DNA from: MED-G16 sp964467915
GTDB taxonomy: Bacteria > Bacteroidota > Bacteroidia > Cytophagales > MED-G16
DNA length: 64,000 nucleotides
Reading direction: 5' to 3'
Assembly (NCBI GenBank): GCA_964467915.1
Contig: CAYXSW010000002.1
Span: forward strand, 1-64,000
Part shown: piece by piece, positions 16,460 through 24,601 of the stretch
How the letters are laid out: every line of letters starts with the position of its first letter
Numbering within the stretch: the stretch's first letter is position 1
The notes under the pieces: generated by a model
Databases searched by the model: none
Told to the model about the DNA's origin: nothing
What the model saw: the letters and a program-made list of their open reading frames with translations, nothing else
Made by a program: the position numbers and the translations under genes

Positions 16460-18416
16460 TATCTTTAGTATCGTTATTATCAGCTTTTTTCTCAGTTTCT
16501 AAATTATTTTTAAATGGTCTTTTACCAATCAGCTGTTCAAGATCATTTTGAAACAAGATTTCTTTTTCAAGAAGCTTTTTTGCAATTTTTTCTAATTGTT
16601 CTTTCTTCTCTAGTAGTAGATTTTTTGTTCTATCGTATGCGTTGTCTACAATTCTTTTAACTTCAGAATCAATCTTTTCAGCTGTAGAATCAGAGTAAGG
16701 TTTAGTAAAATTATAGTCAGACTGTTTAGAATCAAAAAATGAAATATTACCAATATTCTTATTCATCCCATATACTGAAACAATACTATATGCCATTTTA
16801 GTTATTCTTTCTAAGTCGCTTAGAGCTCCAGTAGATATTTTGCCGAAAATGATTTCTTCGGCTGCCCTACCTCCTAGCGCCATACACATTTCGTCTAATA
16901 ACTGATCAGTTTGATAGAGATATTGTTCTTTTGGTAGGTATTGAGCGTATCCAAGCGCTGCAATTCCTCTTGGGACAATACTAACTTTAACTAATGGATC
17001 AGCATGTTCAAGATACCAACCTGCGACTGCATGGCCAGCTTCATGATAAGCTACAATTTTCTTTTCTTCTGGTGATATAATCTTATTTTTCTTTTCTAAA
17101 CCACCGATAACTCTATCTATTGCATCTTGAAAATCAGACATTTCTATAGATGTTTTGTTTTTCCTTGCAGCAATTAATGCAGATTCATTACATACGTTAG
17201 CAATTTCAGCTCCAGCGAATCCTGGTGTCTGAGCTGCTAAATTTTTAATATTTACATCATCATTTAATTTCAGAGGTCTCACATGAACTTTGAAAATTTC
17301 TTCTCTACCCTTCAGGTCTGGTTTATCTATTGAAATTTGTCTGTCAAATCTTCCAGGTCTTAGTAATGCAGAATCTAAGACATCAGGTCTATTTGTTGCC
17401 GCTAAAATAATAACGCCAGAATCAGTTGAAAACCCATCCATCTCAACCAATAAGGAGTTAAGTGTATTTTCTCTTTCATCATTTGAGCCTGGCATCTGTC
17501 CTCTTCCTCTGCTTCTACCTATAGCATCAATTTCATCAATAAATACAATACAAGGTGCCTTTTCTTTTGCTTTTTTAAACAAGTCTCTAACTCTTGCGGC
17601 ACCTACACCAACAAACATTTCAACAAAATCAGATCCAGATAACGAATAAAAAGGAACATTTGCTTGCCCCGCAACTGCTTTAGCTAATAGTGTTTTACCA
17701 GTACCAGGAGATCCAACTAGCAGAGCTCCTTTAGGAATTTTTCCTCCTAATTTTGTAAATTTTTTGGGGTTTTTTAAGAATTCTACAATTTCTTTAACTT
17801 CTTCCTTAGCTTCTTCTAATCCAGCTACATCTTTAAATGATAATTTTACTTTGCTTTCTTTATCAAATAATGAAGCTTTTGATTTACCAATATTAAAAAT
17901 TTGACCTCCTGGTCCTCCTCCCGTAGACATCCTTCTTAGTAAGAACCAGAAACCAATTAAAATTAGTATTGTAAATCCCCAAGTCTGTAGAAAAGAATAT
18001 ATATCCGTTCTTTTTTCTGTTAAATATTCTATCTCATTAGAATTTTCTTTTCCGAGTGATCCTATTAGATTATCATATCTTTTCTCAAAAGATTCTATAG
18101 ATGAAACTTCAAGTCTATAATGAGGGCCATATGTATTATTAAGCAAACCAGAAGATTCTAACTCATCCTTATAAGCGGAATTAAGTAGAGCTTCTTCTTT
18201 CAATGATATTTCAATTATTTCTTGATTTTTTATTACCACTATTTTTGAAATGTCATGGCTCTTAATCATTTTTTGGAAACGATTGTAGTCAATAGTGATA
18301 GGATTTGTAGAAAAAAAACTAAAAGAAAGGTAAATGAATATAGAAATTAAGAATACAACCCATATCTGGTTATTGAAGTTGTTGTTTATAAGTTTATTGC
18401 TAGAATTTTTTTTCAT
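16425..18416 (-). CDS. ftsH: ATP-dependent zinc metalloprotease FtsH
   Basis: A 663-residue membrane AAA+ protease for quality control of membrane and short-lived proteins. Transmembrane segments lie at about 17-36 and 140-160 with a periplasmic domain between them. The AAA module has Walker A G-S-P-G-T-G-K-T at 235-242, Walker B I-V-F-I-D-E-I-D, and the second region of homology ending L-L-R-P-G-R-F-D. The protease zinc motif H-E-A-G-H is at 458-462. The C-terminal tail is acidic and lysine-rich. Length is normal. It starts 4 bases inside the end of rsfS and overlaps lpxH at its own end, giving the operon rsfS-ftsH-lpxH. Confidence 0.98.
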   Translation of the reverse strand: MKKNSSNKLINNNFNNQIWVVFLISIFIYLSFSFFSTNPITIDYNRFQKMIKSHDISKIVVIKNQEIIEISLKEEALLNSAYKDELESSGLLNNTYGPHYRLEVSSIESFEKRYDNLIGSLGKENSNEIEYLTEKRTDIYSFLQTWGFTILILIGFWFLLRRMSTGGGPGGQIFNIGKSKASLFDKESKVKLSFKDVAGLEEAKEEVKEIVEFLKNPKKFTKLGGKIPKGALLVGSPGTGKTLLAKAVAGQANVPFYSLSGSDFVEMFVGVGAARVRDLFKKAKEKAPCIVFIDEIDAIGRSRGRGQMPGSNDERENTLNSLLVEMDGFSTDSGVIILAATNRPDVLDSALLRPGRFDRQISIDKPDLKGREEIFKVHVRPLKLNDDVNIKNLAAQTPGFAGAEIANVCNESALIAARKNKTSIEMSDFQDAIDRVIGGLEKKNKIISPEEKKIVAYHEAGHAVAGWYLEHADPLVKVSIVPRGIAALGYAQYLPKEQYLYQTDQLLDEMCMALGGRAAEEIIFGKISTGALSDLERITKMAYSIVSVYGMNKNIGNISFFDSKQSDYNFTKPYSDSTAEKIDSEVKRIVDNAYDRTKNLLLEKKEQLEKIAKKLLEKEILFQNDLEQLIGKRPFKNNLETEKKADNNDTKDNETDQSSVKDE

Positions 18417-18787
18417 TTTTTTGATTTAAAATCTTTTATTATTCCATCTCCCCATAATGTTTCTAAGTTATATAAATTTCTTTTCTCTTCATCAAATATG
18501 TGAGCAACAACATTGACAAAATCAATTAGGACCCATTCACTATTTTCTTTGCCTTCTTTTTTCCAAGGTCTCTCCTTGTATTTTTTAAAAACATCAGCTT
18601 CAATCCCATCAGCTATTGAGTCAACATGTGTGTTAGAGTTACCCGTAGCTAAAACGAAATAATCAGTAACTGAGTTTTTAATTTTTTTTAAATCAATTAC
18701 TCTAATATCCTCTGCCTTTTTATCTCCCATACAATTGGCGATGTAAGAGCTAAGTGTACTTGAATTTATTTTTTGATTTAATTTCAA
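18413..18787 (-). CDS. rsfS: Ribosomal silencing factor RsfS
   Basis: A 124-residue RsfS/Iojap protein, which binds uL14 on the 50S subunit and blocks subunit joining during starvation. The conserved core includes D-Y-F-V-L-A-T-G-N-S-N-T-H-V and W-V-L-I-D-F-V-N-V-V-A-H-I-F, matching the family signature. It is the first gene of the minus-strand operon with ftsH and lpxH. Only 28 bases separate it from the divergent birA, so both promoters must overlap the coding starts or this short A/T-rich gap. Confidence 0.95.
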   Translation of the reverse strand: MKLNQKINSSTLSSYIANCMGDKKAEDIRVIDLKKIKNSVTDYFVLATGNSNTHVDSIADGIEADVFKKYKERPWKKEGKENSEWVLIDFVNVVAHIFDEEKRNLYNLETLWGDGIIKDFKSKK

Positions 18788-18815
18788 TATATATTGCTAA
18801 ATATTATATAATTAT

Positions 18816-19559
18816 ATGAGCAAAAAACCTGCCAAAAATCTATTTGAAGACAAAACTAACATTTATGTGACAGAATGTCTCTCAACTAACGATTTTTTAA
18901 TACAATTATTATCTAAAAATCAGGTAGAAGAAGGGTCTATGGTTCGTACCGATTTTCAAATAAAAGGTAAGGGTCAAAGAAATAACACATGGTGTTCCAG
19001 AAAAGGAAAAAACCTTCTTTTCTCTTTTGTTTTATTTCCTGAAATTAAATTATCTGATCAATTTCTTCTCCATATAGTGACCTCATTATCAATTTATAAT
19101 GTTTTAAAAAATATTGGACTAAATAACATAAAAATAAAATGGCCAAATGATATTTATATTAATAAGAAAAAGATATGTGGCATTCTAATTGAGAGTCAGA
19201 TTTTTAAAAAGAAAATAAGAAGGTCGGTTATAGGAATAGGTATTAATATAAATCAGAATGATTTTGGAGATCTAAACGCTACTTCAGTTTTTAATGAAAC
19301 CACTAAAAAAATGAATAAAAATGAAGTTTTAAACTTATTTAAATCGAACTTTAATAAGGAGTATTCTGAAATAAATAAACTAAAAAAAATATCATATAAA
19401 GAAAAATTGTATGGATACAATGAGTTATTGAATTTTAAATCATCTCATAAAAGGTTTAGTGGTAAAATTATTGATGTAAAAGATGATGGTAAAATTTCCC
19501 TTATGGTTAATGATAAAATAAAAAATTTTGAATTTGGAAATCTTGAGTTATTAATATAA
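18816..19559 (+). CDS. birA: Biotin--[acetyl-CoA-carboxylase] ligase
   Basis: A 247-residue biotin protein ligase that activates biotin with ATP and attaches it to the biotin carrier domain of acetyl-CoA carboxylase. The biotin/ATP loop reads G-K-G-Q-R-N-N-T-W near residues 50-58, followed by K-W-P-N-D-I-Y and K-I-C-G-I-L-I-E-S, both family hallmarks. There is no N-terminal helix-turn-helix, so it is a mono-functional ligase rather than an E. coli-type repressor. It is divergent from rsfS. Confidence 0.93.
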   Translation: MSKKPAKNLFEDKTNIYVTECLSTNDFLIQLLSKNQVEEGSMVRTDFQIKGKGQRNNTWCSRKGKNLLFSFVLFPEIKLSDQFLLHIVTSLSIYNVLKNIGLNNIKIKWPNDIYINKKKICGILIESQIFKKKIRRSVIGIGININQNDFGDLNATSVFNETTKKMNKNEVLNLFKSNFNKEYSEINKLKKISYKEKLYGYNELLNFKSSHKRFSGKIIDVKDDGKISLMVNDKIKNFEFGNLELLI

Positions 19560-19596
19560 TTATTTCAAATTATACTAAAACAAACTAATTTTAAGT

Positions 19597-20160
19597 ATGT
19601 CAAAATATATAATACTTTCTGCACCATCAGGATCAGGAAAATCCACACTCGCTTCTTATCTTATTGATAATATAAATTCGTTGTCATTTTCTGTTTCATC
19701 AACAACACGAAAAATTAGAAAGAATGAAACTAATGGAATAGATTATTATTTTATCTCGAAAGATAAATTTAATAATCATATTAAAGATGATGACTTCATT
19801 GAGTGGGAACAAGTATACAGTGATGATTATAAAGGCACACTAAAAAAAGAAATAAATAGATTATTAGATAATGGTAAAAACATAGTGTTTGATGTTGATG
19901 TAGTTGGGGGACTAAATTTAAAAAAATATTTTGGGAATGATTCTTTGTCAATTTTTATAGATGTCCCTAGTTTAAAAGATTTAGAATCAAGACTTAATAA
20001 AAGAGGTACAGACTCTGAAAATAAAATAAAAGAAAGACTTGAGAAAGCAAAAGTTGAAATATCCCACAAAGACAAATTTGATATAGTTATTATGAATAGT
20101 GATATAAAAAAAGCTAGAAAAGATATTTTAGATTTGGTTAAAAAATTTATATCCGTATGA
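19597..20160 (+). CDS. gmk: Guanylate kinase
   Basis: A 187-residue guanylate kinase converting GMP to GDP with ATP. The P-loop is S-A-P-S-G-S-G-K-S-T at residues 8-17, followed by the GMP-binding signature S-V-S-S-T-T-R-K-I-R and G-I-D-Y-Y-F-I. Length fits the family. The stop codon overlaps the nadD start by 4 bases, so the two are translationally coupled. It begins 37 bases after birA. Confidence 0.97.
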   Translation: MSKYIILSAPSGSGKSTLASYLIDNINSLSFSVSSTTRKIRKNETNGIDYYFISKDKFNNHIKDDDFIEWEQVYSDDYKGTLKKEINRLLDNGKNIVFDVDVVGGLNLKKYFGNDSLSIFIDVPSLKDLESRLNKRGTDSENKIKERLEKAKVEISHKDKFDIVIMNSDIKKARKDILDLVKKFISV

Positions 20161-20705
20161 TAATAGGTTTATTCTTTGGATCTTTTAATCCCATACACAA
20201 TGGCCATCTCAGTATCGCAAGAGAAGTTTTGAAAAAAACAAATATTGAAAATATTTGGATGATCCTTTCCCCAAAAAGCCCTGATAAAGTAGAGGTGTTA
20301 GGTAAAGAGAATAGGTACGATCTAATGAAACTAGCGTTAATGTCTGAAAAAGAAATTAATATCTCCACTATAGAGTTTGATTTAAAAACACCTAATTATA
20401 CGTGCCAAACTTTAATTGAAATATCTAAGAATTATCCAAATGATAAATTTGTAATTATTATGGGAGAGGATAATTACAAGAACTTAGGCCAGTGGAAAAA
20501 TAGTGATTATATAATAAATAATTATGAAATTTTAGTGTACCCAAGAGAATCTAACTCAGAAAAAGATAATTTTTTCTCAGGGAAGCTAATTGATATTTCT
20601 TCATCAATTATAAGAGAAAAAATAGCTAATAAAGAAGATATATCTTATCTAGTCCCTTTAGACGTTATGAGAGAAATTTTAAGAAAAAATTATTATTCTA
20701 TATAG
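20157..20705 (+). CDS. nadD: Nicotinate-nucleotide adenylyltransferase
   Basis: A 182-residue nucleotidyltransferase that adenylates nicotinate mononucleotide in NAD synthesis. The N-terminus has G-L-F-F-G-S-F-N-P-I-H-N-G-H-L, containing the x-x-x-H-x-G-H nucleotide-binding motif, and the C-terminal motif I-S-S-S-I-I-R appears near residue 145. It overlaps gmk by 4 bases upstream. Its 3' end overlaps the convergent frr gene by 8 bases. Confidence 0.95.
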   Translation: MIIGLFFGSFNPIHNGHLSIAREVLKKTNIENIWMILSPKSPDKVEVLGKENRYDLMKLALMSEKEINISTIEFDLKTPNYTCQTLIEISKNYPNDKFVIIMGEDNYKNLGQWKNSDYIINNYEILVYPRESNSEKDNFFSGKLIDISSSIIREKIANKEDISYLVPLDVMREILRKNYYSI

Positions 20706-21258
20706 TAGTAATCTCTACCTCTTTGGCCTTTATAATTTCATCTATTTTACTAATTTTAGCATCGGTTATTTTCTGAATATCATTTTCGCCATTACTGACT
20801 GCATCTTCAGAGACTCCTTCATTAGATAATTTTTTTATAAGTTCATTGGACTCTTTTCTGACTGATCTTATACTAATTTTTCCTTTTTCACCTTCACCTT
20901 TTATTTGTTTAACTAAGACGAATCTTCTCTCTTCTGTAAGAGGTGGAATATTAATTATTACATTCTCACCATCATTTTGTGGATTAAGACCCAAGTCACT
21001 ATTAACAATAGATTTTTCTATATCTTGAATGATTGTTTTCTCCCAAGGCTTAATAAAAAGGGTTCTGGTGTCAGGAGTCGTTATTGAGGCAACTTGTAAA
21101 AGAGGTGTTGGCGCGCCATAGTACTCTACCATTATACCATCAAGCATACTTGGCGTGGCTTTTCCTGCTCTAATTTTTTTTAATTCTGTAATTAAAAACT
21201 GAATGGATTTATCCATCCTCTCTTTAGTGTCTTCTAAAATTAAATTTATTTCTTCCAT
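20698..21258 (-). CDS. frr: Ribosome recycling factor
   Basis: A 186-residue RRF, which with EF-G splits post-termination ribosomes. The family core is clear: R-A-G-K-A-T-P-S-M-L-D-G near residues 31-42, V-E-Y-Y-G-A-P-T-P-L, and the C-terminal helix region R-R-F-V-L-V-K-Q-I-K-G-E-G-E. Length is standard. It follows pyrH by 4 bases on the same strand, the usual pyrH-frr pair. Confidence 0.98.
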   Translation of the reverse strand: MEEINLILEDTKERMDKSIQFLITELKKIRAGKATPSMLDGIMVEYYGAPTPLLQVASITTPDTRTLFIKPWEKTIIQDIEKSIVNSDLGLNPQNDGENVIINIPPLTEERRFVLVKQIKGEGEKGKISIRSVRKESNELIKKLSNEGVSEDAVSNGENDIQKITDAKISKIDEIIKAKEVEITTI

Positions 21259-21262
21259 TATT

Positions 21263-21967
21263 TTAATAAATTAAAGTTCCTACTTTTTTTCCTTCTACCA
21301 ACTTAATCAAGTTACCGGGTTTGTTCATATCAAATACTATAATAGGTAGATTGTTTTCTTTACATAAAGTAAATGCAGTCATATCCATAATTTTAAGATT
21401 TCTTTCGTAAGCCTCATCAAAAGATATCTCATTAAACTTCATTGCACCTTTAACTTTTTCAGGATCAGAGTCATACACTCCATCGACTCTAGTTCCTTTC
21501 AGCACAATATTTGCTTCTATTTCAACAGCCCTAAGGCTAGCAGTAGAATCGGTAGTAAAATAAGGTTTACCAAGTCCAGCACCAAAAATTACTATCCTCC
21601 CTTTTTCTAAATGTCTTATTGCTCTTCTTCTTATAAATGGTTCACATACTTGGTCTATATTAAATCCTGACATTAGCCTGGTATCACACTCTATCTTTTC
21701 TAGGTGACTTTGCAGTGCCATACTGTTCATTAATGTAGCAAGCATACCCATGTAATCTCCTTGAACTCGGTTTATGCCAGATTTTTCTGACTCAATGCCT
21801 CTGTAAATATTTCCCCCTCCTATTACAATCGCAATTTCAATTCCTTTATCATGAATATTTTTAATTTGTTGTGAGTATTTTTCCAAAAGAGAAGAGTCGA
21901 TACCATAATTCTTTTCACCCATCAATGCCTCACCGCTCAACTTTAAGAGTATTCTTTTGTATTTCAT
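21263..21967 (-). CDS. pyrH: UMP kinase
   Basis: A 234-residue bacterial UMP kinase of the amino-acid-kinase fold, making UDP from UMP. Visible motifs are K-R-I-L-L-K-L-S-G-E-A-L near residue 4, V-I-G-G-G-N-I-Y-R-G near 50, and D-S-T-A-S-L-R-A-V-E-I near 143. It leads the pyrH-frr operon. The 165-base gap to the divergent tRNA cluster should contain its promoter, but I saw no clear TAnnTTTG element on the minus strand. Confidence 0.98.
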   Translation of the reverse strand: MKYKRILLKLSGEALMGEKNYGIDSSLLEKYSQQIKNIHDKGIEIAIVIGGGNIYRGIESEKSGINRVQGDYMGMLATLMNSMALQSHLEKIECDTRLMSGFNIDQVCEPFIRRRAIRHLEKGRIVIFGAGLGKPYFTTDSTASLRAVEIEANIVLKGTRVDGVYDSDPEKVKGAMKFNEISFDEAYERNLKIMDMTAFTLCKENNLPIIVFDMNKPGNLIKLVEGKKVGTLIY

Positions 21968-22056
21968 TTTGTTAATTATAAATGTAAATATTTAATAATG
22001 AATTTTTATCTACTTCAATAAGTAATTTTTTTAAAAATTTAATTTGTATTTAAAAA

Positions 22057-22087
22057 TTTGTAATAAATAAAAAAGAATATAATTTTG
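22057..22087 (+). promoter_or_regulatory. Promoter of the tRNA-Tyr-Gly-Thr cluster
   Basis: A TTTG -33 element (22057-22060) is separated by 19 bases from the -7 element TAATTTTG (22080-22087). This matches the Bacteroidota housekeeping sigma consensus TTTG-N19..21-TAnnTTTG. The mature tRNA-Tyr starts 46 bases downstream. The match is seen in the sequence; activity is inferred. Confidence 0.7.
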
Positions 22088-22132
22088 CTGACCTTTGAGC
22101 TTAATAGGCAAAATATTGTAGATTTTAAGTAT

Positions 22133-22215
22133 GGGGGGATACCAAAGCGGTCAAATGGGGCAGACTGTAAATCTGTTGACTTATGTCTTCGTAGGTTCGA
22201 ATCCTGCTCCCCCCA
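22133..22215 (+). tRNA. tRNA-Tyr (anticodon GTA)
   Basis: An 83-base tRNA with acceptor arms GGGGGGA (22133-22139) and TCCCCCC (22208-22214) and discriminator A. The anticodon loop ctGTAaa reads GTA. The long variable arm is as expected for the class II tRNA-Tyr, and the T-arm has GGTTCGAATCC. The CCA end is not encoded. Confidence 0.95.
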
Positions 22216-22234
22216 CTTAATTTTATGATAATAA

Positions 22235-22307
22235 GCGGGCGTAGCTCAGTTGGTAGAGCGACAGCCTTCCAAGCTGTAGGTCGAGGGTTCGAATCTCTTC
22301 GCCCGCT
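22235..22307 (+). tRNA. tRNA-Gly (anticodon TCC)
   Basis: A 73-base tRNA with acceptor arms GCGGGCG (22235-22241) and CGCCCGC (22300-22306). The anticodon stem ACAGC/GCTGT encloses the loop ctTCCaa, which reads TCC. D-arm GCTCAGTTGGTAGAGC and T-arm GGTTCGAATC are standard. CCA is not encoded. Confidence 0.96.
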
Positions 22308-22312
22308 CTTAT

Positions 22313-22384
22313 GCCGATGTAGCTCAGAGGTAGAGTACTTCCTTGGTAAGGAAGAGGTCACGGGTTCAATTCCCGTCATCGGCT
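22313..22384 (+). tRNA. tRNA-Thr (anticodon GGT)
   Basis: A 72-base tRNA with acceptor arms GCCGATG (22313-22319) and CATCGGC (22377-22383). The anticodon stem CTTCC/GGAAG encloses the loop ttGGTaa. It sits 5 bases after tRNA-Gly and 65 bases before tuf, the usual Bacteroidota arrangement. CCA is not encoded. Confidence 0.96.
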
Positions 22385-22402
22385 CGAAAAAAATGTTAAA
22401 AA

Positions 22403-22432
22403 TTGTATTATTATATAAATAAGTTAAATTTG
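22403..22432 (+). promoter_or_regulatory. tuf promoter
   Basis: TTG at 22403-22405 lies 19 bases before TAAATTTG at 22425-22432, an exact match to the Bacteroidota -33/-7 consensus. The tuf ATG follows 17 bases after the -7 element, so the leader is very short. Tuf can thus be transcribed separately from the tRNAs upstream. Confidence 0.7.
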
Positions 22433-22449
22433 AGTTAAATTTTAAAATT

Positions 22450-23637
22450 ATGGCAAAAGAATCCTTTGATAGATCGAAACCCCATGTGAATATTGGGACA
22501 GTAGGTCACGTTGATCATGGTAAAACTACTCTTACAGCTGCTATCACTAAAGTCCTTGCGGACAAAGGTTTAGCAGAGAAGAGAGATTTTGAACAAATTG
22601 ATAATGCTCCTGAAGAGAAAGAAAGGGGTATTACTATTAATACTGCGCATGTTGAATATCAAACTGATAACAGACATTACGCTCATGTTGATTGTCCTGG
22701 TCACGCAGATTATGTAAAAAATATGGTAACTGGTGCAGCACAGATGGATGGAGGAATCCTAGTCGTGGCTGGTACTGATGGGCCAATGCCTCAGACAAGA
22801 GAGCATATCCTTTTAGCAAGACAGGTAGGTGTTCCTGCTTTAGTTGTATTCATAAATAAAGTTGATCTTGTTGATGATGCTGAACTTTTGGAGCTAGTAG
22901 AGATGGAAATTAGAGAATTATTAACTTTCTATAAGTTCCCAGGTGATGATATCCCTATAGTTCAAGGTTCTGCACTAGGTGCACTGAATGGTGAAGCTCA
23001 ATGGGTTGAAAAAATCATGGAACTAATGGGGCATGTTGATTCCTATATTCCAGAACCTACTAGAGAAACAGATAAAGACTTTTTGATGCCTGTTGAAGAT
23101 GTATTCTCTATTACTGGTAGGGGTACTGTAGCTACAGGAAGAATTGAAAGGGGTATAGTTAATACAAGTGATGCTGTAGATATAATTGGTATGGGTGCAG
23201 AAGATTTAAAGTCAACAATAACAGGAGTGGAGATGTTTAGAAAGATTTTAGATAGAGGTCAGGCAGGTGATAATGCAGGTCTTCTTCTTAGAGGTATTGA
23301 GAAAACTGATATCAAAAGAGGAATGATTATATGTAAACCAGGTTCTGTAACACCTCATGCTCATTTTAAGGCTGAAGTTTATGTGCTATCTAAAGAAGAA
23401 GGTGGAAGACATACACCTTTCTTTAATAAATATAGACCTCAATTCTATATGAGAACTACTGATGTTACTGGTGAAATTATGTTACCAGATAAAGTTGAAA
23501 TGGTAATGCCTGGAGATAACTTAACTATCGAAGTTAAATTGATAAATAAAGTTGCTCTTGAGCAAGGACTAAGATTTGCTATTAGAGAGGGTGGAAGAAC
23601 AGTTGGAGCAGGTCAGGTAACAGAAATTTTAGACTAA
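22450..23637 (+). CDS. tuf: Elongation factor Tu
   Basis: A 395-residue EF-Tu, the GTPase that brings aminoacyl-tRNA to the ribosome. GTPase motifs are present: G-H-V-D-H-G-K-T near residues 18-25, D-C-P-G-H near 80 and N-K-V-D near 135, with R-G-I-T-I-N in switch I. Domains 2 and 3 are complete. This is the only tuf copy in the window; the fusA cluster further on lacks one. Confidence 0.99.
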   Translation: MAKESFDRSKPHVNIGTVGHVDHGKTTLTAAITKVLADKGLAEKRDFEQIDNAPEEKERGITINTAHVEYQTDNRHYAHVDCPGHADYVKNMVTGAAQMDGGILVVAGTDGPMPQTREHILLARQVGVPALVVFINKVDLVDDAELLELVEMEIRELLTFYKFPGDDIPIVQGSALGALNGEAQWVEKIMELMGHVDSYIPEPTRETDKDFLMPVEDVFSITGRGTVATGRIERGIVNTSDAVDIIGMGAEDLKSTITGVEMFRKILDRGQAGDNAGLLLRGIEKTDIKRGMIICKPGSVTPHAHFKAEVYVLSKEEGGRHTPFFNKYRPQFYMRTTDVTGEIMLPDKVEMVMPGDNLTIEVKLINKVALEQGLRFAIREGGRTVGAGQVTEILD

Positions 23638-23662
23638 AATTTTATAAAACTTTTTTTAACTA

Positions 23663-23692
23663 ATTATTTAACTTATTTATTTGTTAAATAAT
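23663..23692. repeat. 10-bp inverted repeat overlapping the tRNA-Trp promoter
   Basis: ATTATTTAAC (23663-23672) and GTTAAATAAT (23683-23692) are exact inverted copies separated by 10 bases. The right arm begins at the G of the -33 TTTG element of the following promoter. It could be an operator, or a weak A/T hairpin after tuf. The repeat is seen in the sequence; its function is unknown. Confidence 0.5.
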
Positions 23693-23711
23693 AACAATTA
23701 TTCTAAATTTG
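23680..23711 (+). promoter_or_regulatory. Promoter of the tRNA-Trp-secE-nusG-rpl-rpoBC unit
   Basis: TTTG (23680-23683) and TAAATTTG (23704-23711) are spaced by 20 bases, an exact Bacteroidota-type promoter. It would drive tRNA-Trp and the following secE-nusG-rplKAJL-rpoBC genes. The expected start of transcription falls within the GC-rich inverted repeat that follows at 23711-23727. Confidence 0.72.
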
Positions 23712-23727
23712 CAGGCCGTTGGCCTGC
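23711..23727 (+). terminator. GC-rich hairpin between tuf and tRNA-Trp
   Basis: GCAGGCC (23711-23717) and GGCCTGC (23721-23727) form a perfect 7-bp stem with a GTT loop, followed by A-T-T-T-T-A-G. It may terminate tuf transcripts, though the T-run is short. It also overlaps the predicted transcription start of the downstream unit, so it could instead be a 5'-end structure of that RNA. Confidence 0.5.
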
Positions 23728-23738
23728 ATTTTAGTTAT

Positions 23739-23811
23739 ACGGGTGTAGCTCAATTGGTAGAGTAGCGGTCTCCAAAACCGTTGGTTGGGTGTTCGAGTCA
23801 CTCCACCCGTG
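23739..23811 (+). tRNA. tRNA-Trp (anticodon CCA)
   Basis: A 73-base tRNA with acceptor arms ACGGGTG (23739-23745) and CACCCGT (23804-23810), discriminator G. The anticodon loop ctCCAaa reads CCA. It lies between tuf and secE, a position conserved across Bacteroidota. The 3' CCA end is not encoded. Confidence 0.96.
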
Positions 23812-23835
23812 CTTGGCCGTTTTAATTTTTTTGGT

Positions 23836-24027
23836 ATGAATAAATTAATTGTTTTAATCTCTGAATCTTATCAAGAAATGGTAAATAAAGTTACCTGGCC
23901 ATCGATTAACAGTCTACAAAGCAGTTCTGTTTTGGTGTTAGTTGCATCCTTAATATTCGCTTTTTTTATAGGTATTATTGATTTAGGATTCGAAAATGTG
24001 ATGTCTCTTTTTTACGAGAATTTTTAA
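23836..24027 (+). CDS. secE: Preprotein translocase subunit SecE
   Basis: A 63-residue single-membrane-span SecE, the clamp subunit of the SecYEG channel. The cytoplasmic amphipathic helix holds Y-Q-E-M-V-N-K-V-T-W-P, the family signature, and the transmembrane segment is at about 35-55. The ATG at 23836 is chosen because the reading frame upstream of it runs into tRNA-Trp. Confidence 0.95.
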   Translation: MNKLIVLISESYQEMVNKVTWPSINSLQSSSVLVLVASLIFAFFIGIIDLGFENVMSLFYENF

Positions 24028-24044
24028 ATTATAAAGTTATATAG

Positions 24045-24596
24045 ATGAGTTTAAATTGGTATGTATTGAGGGCTATAAGTGGAAAAGAAAATAAGATAAA
24101 AACTTATTTAGAGAAGGAGATAACAAGAAATGATCTCGAAAAATTTATTCCTGAGGTTATGATACCATATGAAAAAGTATATGTGATGCGAGGAGGAAAG
24201 AAAAAAATTAAAGAAAAAAATTATTTCCCTGGATACGTTTTGGTATCTGCTGATTTCTCCCATGGTGAAGTACAACATGTTATCAAAAATGTACCAGGAG
24301 TAATTGGTTTCCTTGGCTCAGGTTCTGGAGCTTCAAGAGTTCCAATACCATTAAGAGAAGCAGAAATAAATAGAATATTTGGAAAATTTGACGAGTCTAA
24401 TAGTGAAGATGAAACTATGATGACTCCATTTGTGGTCGGTGAAGATGTTAAGGTAATGGATGGTCCTTTCAGTGGATTTACTGGATCAATTTCTCAAGTT
24501 TTTGAAGACAGAAAAAAAGTAAATGTTACAGTTAAAATTTTTGGTAGGAATACACCTGTAGAACTTAATTATTATCAGGTTGAAAAATCAAGTTAA
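24045..24596 (+). CDS. nusG: Transcription termination/antitermination protein NusG
   Basis: A 183-residue NusG. The N-terminal NGN domain starts W-Y-V-L-R-A-I-S-G-K-E and includes F-P-G-Y-V-L-V; the C-terminal KOW domain starts G-E-D-V-K-V-M-D-G-P-F-S-G-F-T-G. It binds RNA polymerase, and couples it to Rho or the ribosome. It follows secE by 17 bases and precedes rplK by 5. Confidence 0.98.
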   Translation: MSLNWYVLRAISGKENKIKTYLEKEITRNDLEKFIPEVMIPYEKVYVMRGGKKKIKEKNYFPGYVLVSADFSHGEVQHVIKNVPGVIGFLGSGSGASRVPIPLREAEINRIFGKFDESNSEDETMMTPFVVGEDVKVMDGPFSGFTGSISQVFEDRKKVNVTVKIFGRNTPVELNYYQVEKSS

Positions 24597-24601
24597 TTAA
24601 T

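Noticed and set aside
22125..22422. Open frames on both strands over the tRNA cluster (84 residues minus, 65 residues plus)
   Set aside because: They are translations of tRNA-Tyr, -Gly and -Thr. Peptides such as R-R-D-S-N-P-R-P-T-A-W-K are a well-known false-protein pattern from antisense tRNA-Gly.
23785..23835. Extended secE start
   Set aside because: The extension lies partly in tRNA-Trp and encodes nothing like SecE; the ATG at 23836 gives the standard protein.
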